Source: Prinia subflava (lineage: Eukaryota > Chordata > Aves > Passeriformes > Cisticolidae). Taken from it: a stretch of 64,000 nucleotides of DNA. A model generated the notes under the pieces. The model was not told where the DNA came from, did no database searches, and was given only the letters and a program-made list of their open reading frames with translations. Shown piece after piece: positions 10,801-22,800 of this stretch (position 1 is its first letter; each line of letters opens with the position of its first letter). The position numbers and the translations under genes are program-made. The stretch lies in NCBI RefSeq assembly GCF_021018805.1, contig NC_086258.1:22334692-22398691 (forward strand). The letters run 5' to 3'.

Positions 10801-13800
10801 TGCATTGCCTGCTCCCGGAGCTGCTGGAGCCTTTCCAGTGCTGATTTTTCATCATTGAAGGGACGAGAGTCAAGATGATCCTATTGAAAATGCACCTGAG
10901 TTGGGTTGATAGCCCGGATTCAGGGGTAGGTGTCCCTGCCCATGGCAGCTGGGGTGGAATGAGATGATCTGTAACGTCCCTTCCAACCCAAACCATTTGG
11001 TATTCCAGGATGAAGTGCCCCAGTGAGCTGCTCTGTGAGTAGAAGTTCACTGTGCTCAAGGCTTAAGCAACTCTCTGGCAGCTCTCACTTATGCAAAGTG
11101 AGATGTTCTGCTCTGGCATCAGGAGAAGGGGGTTTTGCTTGGATGAAAGCTCATGCCCCATTCACCCTTCAGCCAGGGTGTGGGAGCAGTGCTGCTGAGA
11201 ACCTGTCTTTATCTTGTGAGACCCTGGACACAGGGTCCAGAGCCCACCACCACTGTAGGAACATAAAATCAAAGCATATTTCCTGGGCTTATGTAGGGCT
11301 TTTAATGTTTGGTTTTGGTTTGTTTGGTTTTTTTGCTTTTTGGGGGAGGTTTTGGGTTTTTGGGGGTTTTTTTTGGTTGGGTTTTTTGGTTTTTGTTTGT
11401 TTGTGGTTTTTTGGGTTTTTTTGGTTTTTTTGTAAAAACAACACAAATGCCCCATGGTCTCCTTTCCAGCAGGTCCTGCTCTCTCCCTTCCCTGTCACCG
11501 CTGCCAGGAGCTGCTGTCAGCCTCTCTTTGGAGTAGCAGTGAGGTCACAGGGCAAGGATACTGTGGCAGAACCACTTCCAAGGCTCACACTTGTCTCCTG
11601 CCTCATCCTCACACCTGTTTCCTAGGAATATGCTTATTTTCAAAATTAGCAATGGTCCCATGGAAACACCACAAACTGTCCTTGGTCTCAGCTCTCAGAA
11701 CAGAGGCTATGCTGCAGTGGGCTCCAGAGAGCCATAAAAATTCATTTCCTGTGCCTATGATGGTACTGAATGGTTAATCCCAGAGTGCCAAGGTGTTCTG
11801 GGGAAACAGCAAGGATGCTTGTTGGGAATTTTGGCAGAACTTGGAGTCTTTACACAGGGGCAGTTTTCGCTCTGGCCATCACGGTGGCCTCTGGGGTGTG
11901 GTTGTTTTGTCTCTTTTCAAAAATGAGACTTGGTGAGTGGAATTTGGGAATTAGATGGTGCTGGGTTACCGGTGTTCATCATGGATGGTGACTTTGGGGG
12001 GTGGTAGTGCTATGGTCCCCCCTTGGTCTCAGCTGAGCCTCCCCTGTCTTGTCACACAGGGACTCTTTTCTTGGTGACCTTGGTGCAGATGCCCAACGAG
12101 AAGCAGAACTTTTAAATCCAAGTGCCAGCAGGACTTGCTTTGGTTTCACCCTGAGGCAGGTTCTGGGCTGTGCTCCTCACCCTACAGATGATCCCACAGG
12201 GATGGACCAGGCAGCAGAGCAAGGCCAGGGCTGAGCATAGTCCTGCCCAAGTGAGGATTCCAGGACATCAGCAGCCCCTGGGAACAGGCACTGGCCTGGG
12301 TGGGGGCTGAGCTCCCACCTCCCAGGTTCCTGTGCCCTTGGCAGGGCTCATCCCCTCGGTGTGTGCCAGGGCTGAGCCATCCCAGCAGGAGCCCAGGGTG
12401 CATTCCCATTCTCCCTCTCCCACCACCTGCTTGTTGCTTTGATTTTTGCATTTGCTAGATAATACTTTTTTTCTTCAAGAGGCTGAGAACTATGGAAAAA
12501 ATGTCACAATCTTTGCTTCGTTTGCCCTGTCAGACATTCCTGGAAAAGACTTATCTCAGGAATTCAACTCTGAATCCCAGGACTGTGGGTCGGCAGGGCC
12601 GTGTGCCAGCCCGGCTCAGGGCACATGGCTGGGCCCAGCAAGTGCTCTTGAGAAGATTCCATCCCAGATTTCCAGACAGGGAAGTTTTTTCCTCCAAAAA
12701 TGGCTTTTTCTTTCCACAGCTGAACGTGGAAAGGGAAGAAGACTTCTTTTCTGCTGCATTCTACTCTGATTGTGGTGGGAGTGAAAGTGGAGAGGCAACT
12801 GGGCCATCCATGGAGATTCCCACACCCTTCTGTAATGGCAGGAGATATTTCTCCTGTTGTCTTCTTACAGTTTCTCCTGTGGCTGGCTTGTCCACAGGCA
12901 GGCTGGTGTTTTGTGGCTGTTTTAAAGAGAAAAGAAATCCCTAAACCTTGGGAAATGCCTGGCTGCCAATCCCCCATCACTGAGTGCCAGGGGCTCGGCC
13001 TTTGATGTGCTGGCCACAAGCAAAACCCAGGTGGTTGCCCAGAGCAGATTTTGTTAATGCCATTAATAATGGGTGGCACTGGCTTAACTCGGGCAGGGCT
13101 GAACCCTCTCTGCCAGGCCTGGGGGACTGTAACTCATCCCTTGGTGTTCTGAAATCAGCTCAGGGCATTCATAGAATCCCAGAATGGTTTGGGTTGGGAG
13201 GGACCTCAAATCCTACCGAGTGCCACCCCTGCCATGGCAGGGACACCTTCCACTGTCCCAGGCTGCTCCAAGCCCCAATGTTCAACCTGGCCTTGGGCAC
13301 TGCCAGGGATCCAGGGGCAGCCACAGCTGCTCTGGGCACCCTGTGCCAGGGCCTGCCCACCCTCTGAGTAAAGAATTTACTCCTCAAATTTAAAACCTCC
13401 TATTCCAAGAGAATCTTTTATATTTCAGATAAATTTGTCTCATAACTTTCTTGCCTTCAATAGGAAAGGGATTTTCTCTGCTTAAAACCATTTTTAATTG
13501 TTGCTTGTTCTTCTTACCAAGAGCATCTGATAAAGAGAGGTTGGGAACCAGTGCTGGATTTTTCTGAGCTGCTCCAAATGTCTTTAGCTCCCATTTTTTC
13601 TGTGAGAGGTGGGATCAGACAACCTTCCCTGCCATATTTGTGCTCTGGCCCAGAGAGGAATGGGAGGAAGAAGGCAACATGTGGGCAAAGGATGACTGTC
13701 AAATCAGAAGAAGGGGTGGGGAGTCCCCTGCAGAGTGCAGTGCTGGAAAATCCTTCAACCAACGTTTTTTTTTGGCCCTGATTAGACCCTTGGGTGTCCC

Positions 13801-16800
13801 TGTGGGTGCAGGCTAAGTGACCCTGCACCATGGACCAAGGCACAGCAGCTGCCCACTCCTGCTGCCTGGACTGCACATCCCTGGGAGCTGGCACTGGCAT
13901 CCTTGGGAGGATCTGGGCATGGAATGATGGATGTGCCACCTCAGCACAGGCCAGCAGGAGGTCAGAGCCACCATGCTGAGGGGCTGGGAAAGGAGCTGCC
14001 TTTGTGGAGCTGTTGGAAGGAGTTTTCCCTGGTGCCAGCAGCTCTCTGCTGCCTCAGCTGCATTAGGAGTGGCCTCTGAGAGATGTGAGCTCCGATGGGA
14101 TGTCAGCGTGGCAGCTCTGGAGAGCTCTGGATGTCCTGGCCTCGTGCACTTCTTGGATGGAGCTTCAAGGAGAAGAAAACTGAGGGGATCTGAGAGGAGA
14201 AGAGGAGGAGAGCAGAAGTCAGAGGTTTGAGGGGTTCTTCTCCATCTGAAGGAGCTGCAGAAGAGGAGCAGAAGGCCTTGGACAAGATGGGGAGCACTGT
14301 GCTCAGTCCCTGCCTCCCTGCAGCCCCAAGGTTTCCATTCTGCTCACCTCTGGCCCTCACAAACACCTTGGGAGCTCTTTAGAATCCCCCTTTGCTGGTG
14401 GGATTTCCAGGAATGCCTCGATTCAGCACAGTGTAGTCATTCCCAGGGGATGGAGATGGGAGGATTGGAAAGGAGCAGCTGTTGGGTGCCAGACCTGCTG
14501 CTCCTGCTTTGAGCATCCAGCAGCACCAGCCAGGAATGTCTGACTGGGCCACAGCAGGAGGAAGCTGCAGCGGAGCTGCATTTCCCTGGATTTGCCCTGG
14601 ATTTTGCCTGAGACAGTGAAGTGGCTCAGCTGGACAGACAGGGAGGAGGTGTCCCCAACAGGAGACGTGTCCCTGCAGCCCTGGGGACAGGGGCCGCAGG
14701 GGGGTCTGGGCTGTGCAGGGCAGCACCAGCAGCACCTGAGCTTTTCTGACCTTGAGGGTTCTGAGGGACCTATGTCTGAAGTGCAGCCCAGAGAGTGCTG
14801 CAGTTGAGCTGGTGTTTCTGCATCTCCAGTTCACCCTTTTCCAACCCTCTTTGGGGTGCTTGAATATCAAAACCCCTGCAAGTCCCAGCGTTCTGCCACA
14901 GTCTGGCCACTTCAGAGGGGAGGATGTGAGCTGAGCTCAGGATCTTGGTCAGGCCTTGACACCTGAGAGTGTGCTCTGGAAAAACCCTGCTCAGAAAACG
15001 TGGCTTTTCCTCACAGCCCTGGGCTGGTGCCTTTGTACTTGTGCTGTACCTGACCCTGCTGAGATTTAACTTGCAGCATGAAAGCAGCAGGTTTTACAGC
15101 TGGGGGCATGAATTTCCCTCCCTCCAGCTTTGGCTGTATTATATGCTAGAGTTACCTCCTTAATGGATGTTTTCTTCCCCACAAGTGGTTGCTTTTTAAA
15201 TGTTCAGAGCGTACACACATGACAAAGGGAAAACTCCATCTGCAAAATGTTCCCATCAGCTGCAGATCCCAGCACGGTGCGGTTTTTAATGCACAGCACT
15301 AATTTAGAGAGTTCTTACAGCAGTGGATAAGCTGAGTGCTCAAGTAAGTGTCTTCAGTGTGCACTTTGTTTTTCCTCCTTGGCTGGGGCCAAAGAGGGTG
15401 TGGAGGGTGTGAATTAAACCCTGGGGAGGCAATGCCTGTCCTTCAAGGCCTCTGCTACTGGCCAAGGGCACATTTTTCCCTGCCCTGTCTGTCCTGTCAG
15501 GGCATAAAGCCTCCCTGCAAGCAGGGCTGGGGCTCTGCTGGCAGGGGCTGAGTTGGCTGCTGTCACTCTGGGAGATTCAACCACTATTTCTTCCCTGGGT
15601 TCCAATTTCTGCTCTGGGTTTCTTTCTTTCGTGTGGATTTTAGGGCAGTGAAACGTGGTCTTTGTCATCCCAGGGCTGAAGTCTTCTCCCTGCTGTTGTA
15701 AGTAGTGCTGTGAGCACATCAGGGCTTGCAGAACTTAAGGGAAAATTCAAATTTGTTTTGTAAAAACTTCCTGCTTTGTCTCTGGCTGCCTGAAAGGGCT
15801 CTAAACCCACTCATGCCAGGTTGTCTCCGGAAGTGGTGTGCAGGGTGTTATCTGTCCTTTCCACGCTGCTTCCTTTTCTTCTTCTTCCTGAAGAACAAAG
15901 ATATAAACACAGAGCTGAAGAGATGCGGGGGTAAAATGGGATAACCAGCTCTCTGCCCGGGGGAAACCACAAATAACAGCCTGGAGTAAACAGTGCTGAC
16001 AGCCCGGCTGCAGCTCGGGGCCAGCCTCCCTCTGGGAAACTTGCTGTGTTTGACATCCTGAGGGCTGGACACAGCACTGACAGCAAAGAGGTTAAGGGCA
16101 CATGGGGCTGAGGAGATAAAAACCCTACCTGCAGTTATAGGGGTGATTTGAAATGCATTAAAGGCAATTAGCCGTCCTAATCCAGCTGGAGGCTGTGGGC
16201 AGCTGGCATGTAGTTAATGAAGCTCTGGAACTCGCTCTCATGGCTCTCAGTGCTGGGCTGGGATCCTGCCCTTTGTTTTCACAAAGGAAGCCAGCTAAAG
16301 TCAGCAAAGGGCTGGATGTGAGCAGGCTCAGAGCTCTGGGCTGTGGGATCATCTCCCGATTGCCCTGCTCCCAGGCTGGCTGCCCAAACCCTCGGGCCAC
16401 GGTGGGTTTCCCCCTCAGCGCTGCCTTTCTCTGCCTCTGACATGGCTCTGTATTACAATGGGCTTTTGCAAAGCCCCTGTAAATCATTTGCATTCAGAAC
16501 TAAAAACCAGGCAGGGGAGGCGGATGCAATTAAAGGGCAGCTCAGCTCAGCTTTCCGTCTAGACAGCCCTCTCCTAAAATAACCAGCAGTGGGAGCATCC
16601 ACCTCTCGGCAGAAAGGGCTCCTCTCGGGCCGGATCCCGTGCCCTTTGCAATCACAAAGGACTTGGCTTTCTGGTCCTGGATGAGACTGCAGGGCTTGGC
16701 TTTGGCTCAGCCGGTGCACGGAGCTGCACACAACTTCAGGGCTTGGGAAGGGGCGAGAGAAGAGCTCAGGTTCCCCAGCTGGGATGGGAGCCCTCTCTGT

Positions 16801-19800
16801 GCTGAATAATGGAAGGGGGTGCAGTTCAGCATCTGTACATCCTCTGATCTGACCTGAGCAAGGCTTTGTGATGATTTTGGTGGTGCTGGAGCTGTCTCAT
16901 CCTGTTTCCCACTGGTGGAGGACAGCCAGAGCTGAAGGGGCAGGTGGGGCTGAGGCAGGGGGGGTGTCCCTGCCCAGCTGCCTGAGATAGGGGAGATATA
17001 TTGGACATTTTGTGTGCACATTGCAATGAAATCCACCCTGGAATTTCCTGGAAGCAGCAATAGCTGCTCCTTCCTAAGGAATGGCAGCAGCTGGTGCACA
17101 GGGAACCCAGTGCACTGGAGTGAGGGAAGGGTGGCAGCTGGCAGTGTGACAGGGAGGGGAAGGACCAGGCTGGCTCTGAGGAGCAGGGGCTGCTCTGGGT
17201 GCTTCCAGAGCTTTGGGAGCAGGGACTGTGTCTGCTGCACTGCCTGAACATCCAGACACAAGAGGCAAAGGCAAGGGGTAGAAATCCTGGTCTAAAGTCA
17301 AACACACAGATGTGAGGGAGTGGCACAGGATGCTCCCTGCAGCCGTGGATTCACTGGGAGTGCCGTGGATCATCACTGCCATCGCAGCTGAAGGCTGTGC
17401 CTCACTCTCTGGTCCAAACTCCGCTCTCCCCTCCCCAAATGCAGCTGGCAGGGATTTGGTGGGGACGTTTGGTCACTTCTCAGGGACAGATGCTGCCCTC
17501 CCAGTCCCAAGTGCCCCGTTTGCTGCTCCAAGGTTGGAGGAGGCTGAGCTGAAGGGCAGCTTTCTTTGGAAGTTTTGTTTCATTTCAGCCATTTGCTGCC
17601 GGGAGCTGGTGCTGCAGGCAGGGGACTGAAATTGGTAGGAGCAAAACTGTGGCAGGAGCATGGGACTGAGTCTGAGGCTTCGGTGCTGCCTAATCCCATC
17701 TGAGGATCCAGCCCCAAGCAGGATTTTTCTGCCTTTTGTTCAGTTTACCTGTACTGAGTCCAGCATTTTGATTTCAAACTGTATAAGGAAAGGGGAAGGC
17801 AGAGGTATCCGTGAGCACTGCCTCTTTCTGTCAAGCTGCAGCAGCTCATGGCATGGAGCTGCATTTTGTTTGTTTATTTATATATATTTTTTTTACGTGG
17901 GGAGTTACACACCCACTAAGGCTGGAAATAGCTGAGCAGTGACTCACAGGGGCTAGTTTAACTGGTCTGCTCCGGGATGCAGCTGCGTTTGGCAGCTGGG
18001 GAGCACTTCCAAAAGGCTCAGCTCCACAGGGGCAGAGGGTGTTTTGGTTCCCGTGTGTTTATTTGCCCTTGGAGCTTGGCCAGGCGGTGTCCCAGAGCTT
18101 GTTGCACATGGCTTTGGTGTTTGCAGCACAGCTGAGCAGCCAGGGCCTGGCACAGAGCTGTAGAGAGGCTCTGTCTGCTTTTTGCAGGTCAGGGTTTTTG
18201 TCTCTGCTCTGTTTTGTGGTAAATGCTCTCGAGGCAGTGCCCAGGCCTGTGATCCACTGTATTGCAGCAGCTGGTCCATGGCATGCATGTGGCACCAGGA
18301 ATCCCGGGAGCAGCGTGCCTGTGCTGGGCTCTCAGCAGCTGGGGCAGTGCTGGGTATGGCCCCAGCTGCTCCCAAACCCGAGGAGCCAGGGTGGGCCGGT
18401 GGCAAGGCTGTGGGCAGGGGCTCCATGGTGCCCATGCTGAGCTGTCTGTCTGTCTGTCCCCAGAATGGCTGCAGTCTGTCCAAGCTATGATGATCCTCTC
18501 CGTCATCTTCAGTGTCCTGTCGCTGTTCCTGTTCTTCTGCCAGCTCTTCACGCTCACCAAGGGTGGCAGGTTCTACATCACCGGAGTCTTCCAGATCCTG
18601 GCGGGTCAGTGGGACTGGAGGGTGGCACTGCCACCTGGGGCCGGGGTCCCGGCCAGGGACAGGGTCTGCAGGGAATGGGCAGCTCCAGGGGCACATCAGG
18701 AGGGCTGTGGAGCTGAAGGGAAGGGAAGGGAAGGGAAGGGAAGGGAAGGGAAGGGAAGGGAAGGGAAGGGAAGGGAAGGGAAGGGAAGGGAAGGGAAGGG
18801 AAGGGAAGGGAAGGGAAGGGAAGGGAAGGGAAGGGAAGGGAGATGAATAATTCGGGGGTGTTAAGGTCTCACCCGCCTGGGACGGGATCCAGCTCTTAGC
18901 CTGTTGTGCATCCAGGCTCCTCTGCCCTTGCACAGGGAAGGTGCAAGAGGATTTCTGCCCCAGCCAGGGAGGCTCTGGTGAGACAGGGTGCCAGAGCCAC
19001 TGGGGCAGAGCTGGGGGCAGTAGATCACAGGGATGCTGGGTGAGAGAGTTCTGGCTGTTCCCCAGGGCTCGGGGTGGGATGTTCGGTGTCCAGGGTGGCT
19101 GTGCTGGCTCTGGGACCCTTCACCAGGTTGGGTGAGGCTTCCACAGCTACTGGTGGGGAAGTCGTGATGATCCTGTTTTGGCAAAAGAGGGCTCAGTGAT
19201 TATTTATAAACTTGTCATGAGAGGGCCTGGTGCCTTCCCCATGAGCACAGAACCTCAGAGTGCAGAGTGAGCTCCAGGGTTTGGACTATCAGCTGCTGTT
19301 TTTAACTCTTTGGCAAGGAGCCACAGCTCATGTCCCATGCTGCAGTTCCCCAAGTCCTGATGCTGTAAAGCCACTGGCTCTGTTTGTTTCCACCTGTGAA
19401 TCCAGTGGAGATGATTATCAAGAGTTCAGGCTAAAAAATGGAATTGTGCTTCGAGGTCCTGGCTGCATTAGGACAGTCTCTAAGAAGGAGACTGATTCTT
19501 TCCTAGAGCTTTAGATGTTAAACTAGAAGCGACCCAAAGTCCTGCTGATTTATCAGTGGAAAAACTCATTCACTGAGTTTAGACAAAGCTTCTGAGCATC
19601 CTCTAAGCAACTGGCCTTCCCAAACCCTGGAGAAATCCAGAGCTAGCCTTTATTGACATGAAATCCATGATGAGTGGATCTGCTTGGCCACAGTGCAGGT
19701 GGAGTTCAGATCAGTTCACCATCTCTGGAAAAAGAGATGGATGGAAACCCCTTAGAGCCATGGAGCCAAGGAGGGGAAATGGGCATTAATAATGCAATTA

Positions 19801-22800
19801 CCTGCCTGAGAGCTTCTCTAATAGACCTGGGAGCAGAAGGCTTCTCTATCCTGAGTGATTGCTGCTGAGTCCTCATTGCCAGAGGAGGAGAAAGTGGGAT
19901 TGCAGCCTCCTGTCCATGCTATGCTGAGTGTCCCGAGGGGAGGCAGGGTTGGACCTAGAGCTGTGGGTTAACGCCATGCCCAGCCACTATGAAGGACAGA
20001 AAAAGTGTGTCCTCAGTCCAACAAGATTCCCTATGGCCAGGGGACCTGTAGGTAGAGCTCTGGATCCAGGTGGACCATGCAGAGGTGGGCACTGGTGGCC
20101 ATCCTTGCTGTCTCCCTGGCCAGGGCTGGAGGAGGAGGCTCAGGTCAGTTGTGATCTTTGTGACCCTAAATGTCAGGGTTGATGGTAGGAAACAGGGCAT
20201 GGCTGTGCCAGCACTGCCAGCAGATTACACCTGGAGGTGGGGACAGCTTTGGTCTCAGGAGCTGAGCCTGTTCTTGGCTCCTTGCTGCTTGTGGGGAGCC
20301 AGGGCAGGAGCACTGGGCTCTGCTGGGTGACAGAGCTGGGCACTGCTGCCCTGAGAACCAAGGAGGAGGGCAGGGGCTGGCACCCACTGCAGCTTCAGCT
20401 CAGGGACACCGGGGAGGGGAGGGAAGGGCAAGAGGAGAAGTGTGAGGCCACTTTGGTCTGTGGCACAGCAGCCAGGCAGGATCATCCTCAGCACCTTCAC
20501 ACAGCATGAAATCACCCCCAAAGCCTGGCTGGATTTGTCCTGATGGGATCAAGGGCATCAAAAAGGCCCTCAAAGGCTCCCCTCCATCCTTGGTGGGTCC
20601 AGCATATCCATGGTAGCTCCTCGTAGCTCAGCATGGCAGAGGTGTTGGTTTGGGCCTCTCAGGGTCTGACCCAACTGCTGCATCCCTCTCATCACCACTT
20701 TTATCTCCTCTCTCCCACCTCTCAGCCCAGGGCTGCTGCCCTGTGGCTGCAGAGGGTGGGCTGAGTCCCCAGAGCTGTGCCTGCCCACATCCTACAGCTG
20801 TGTGCAAACATCTGGCTCAGAGATCTGCTCTGGGGCTTGCACAGCCCCAGCCTGGTTCCTCTGCAGGCCTGTGGCTGCTCCAGCACCAACAAACCCTGGG
20901 AACAACTGTCAGGATGCACTTGCCCTCCTGACCTGCCAAAGCAAGGCTGGAGCACGCTCCCAAAGCCAGGCTCTGTGGGGATGGTGCATTACTGCTTGCA
21001 GCAGTGCAGGCAGCTGGCTGAGCTGGGCCTCCCTGCTGTTCCCAGCCCAGAGCAGGGCAGATGCCCCAAAGCAGTCGTGGCCATTGCCTCCAGCTGCCCA
21101 AATCCCTGCTGCAGACAATGGCTGCTGTATCTGGCTGTCTGGAGGTGACTGGGTGGCCACACGCCTGTCCCCTGTCCTCCAGACAATGGCTGTGCTCTCT
21201 GTGCATGGGCTGGGCAGTGGGAGTTGGCTCCTGTGCTTGGAGAATGGAAACTGCTCCAGCGGCGCCTTAATGAAGTGAATTCCCACTTGTGCACTTTCTC
21301 CGAACAAAAGGAGCAGTGTCAAGTGGAATTACAGCTCAAATATCACCGTCCTGAAATGTAGGTGGTCCTGAGGTCCAGGCAGGGATTTAGAACTTGGCTC
21401 CAACAACAGCCCCACGACTGGATAATAGAACTACTGGGATTGACTCAAAGAGCTTGTTTGGGGCAGGAATAGAGGTGGCTTTGTGTGAGCTCCGGGCAGT
21501 GCCCACCCCTGATGGGGGGGTTTCCAACAAAGCTTAAATGCTGCCCACCAGGGCTGGGCCTGGATGGACACCCCTGGGAGCCACATGGGTCCTGACTGGT
21601 CAGGAGGGACCAGGGAAGAGGGAGGAGCCATGGTCACGGAAGGATTTGCAGGGAGCTGGGGTTTCAAGGAACAGGGTTTGTGGGGACCAGAGTTTTCAAG
21701 GAGAAGAGTTTTTTCAAAGATCAGGTTTTTTTCAAGGAGCAGCATTTGCTGGGAATGGGGTTTGCAGTTGAGCTTCTGGTGCAGCTGTGAAAGATGAGGG
21801 ATCACAACCAGAGCATCCTGAGGCTCAGCTGGGTTTGTGGTTTTTATCACCTAGAGAGATGATACAGAAACCTCCTTGCCTCAAAAGCCCAGCTCTGTGC
21901 CTGACCTCTCACAGCACTGCAGGGAGGTGTCCCAGGTTCTCAAGGTTATTGTTTCCTTGAGATTCTCCTTGGGGTTGCTGGCCCCAAGGTAATAAGGTTT
22001 TTCCCCAGGGTTGCTGTTCTCTGAGGGTTTCCTCTGGGTTGCTGTTCCCAGAGGTAATCAGGTTTTCAGTCTTCTCTTTGCCCTAAGTGTTACACACCAG
22101 AGGTAGAGACGACACGTTGAGTCTGCTGGTGCACATTTCCAAGGTTGTTTATTCTTCATTATCTCAGTCCTTTTTCAGCTCTGCCAGGCACTTCCCTGGC
22201 AGGGTACCTTATCTTAGTTCTTTCTCAGCTCTGCAAGGTATCTCCACAGAGCAGGACACGTGGCAGACTGGGCGGATCAGAGAGCCCCGCACCTTATGTA
22301 CAGTACCCCTGACCCAACCACTGTCCGAGACCTATTTTTTATTTATAAAATTTTACCAATACCTATTACCTATACTAACATGTCAGTTCTACTCTAAACC
22401 AATCTCTAAAACCCAACTCAGCACAAGATGGGGGACGAGAACAAGAACTAGGAGGACAGAAGCCACTCCCTAATTCCTCCATCTTGCTTCTTCAGCCCCA
22501 TATACTAAGAATCTTAATTTCTATATTTATATTCTATAATAAACTATCTACTACTTATTTTAAATTCTTAGGATTTGTGATTCTTCCTGCATGTGAGTGT
22601 TCACTCCCATGGACAGCAATCAGAGTCAGTGTCCTCCTGGGATCTGTGTGGGTCTAACTTAACCCCCCTGTACAGATCCCAGACCCCCCTGTCCGGTCTC
22701 CAAACCCTCCAGGGTGGCCAGAGGGATGTTCTAGACTCCGACAATAGGTCAGGGTTTTAAGCAGGGCACCAGGGGAGCAGGGTTGATCTGGAGCAGCAGC

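Larger units (their letters stand above)
9092..18463 (+). other. PMP22 intron 3 (largest intron)
   Basis: The intron is about 9.4 kb. Its 5' 1.7 kb is GC-rich. It contains CR1 fragments (10925, 13171), a T/G low-complexity tract (11308) and a repeat-free block with paired SOX-like motifs (16140-16700). A second unique stretch, about 15120-15370, has GACAAAGG and ACTTTGTT motifs. No further exon is supported. Confidence 0.75.

Noticed and set aside
11308..11432. T/G tract as a coding region for a Phe/Gly-rich membrane protein
   Set aside because: Low-complexity DNA gives the Phe/Gly/Leu peptide in one frame and a Lys/Pro/Thr peptide in the other; there is no gene structure.
17953..18933. 326-residue minus-strand frame with a Pro-Ser-Leu repeat
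   Set aside because: It is antisense to PMP22 exon 4 and reads through the (GGGAA)25 array; the repeat peptide is that array translated.
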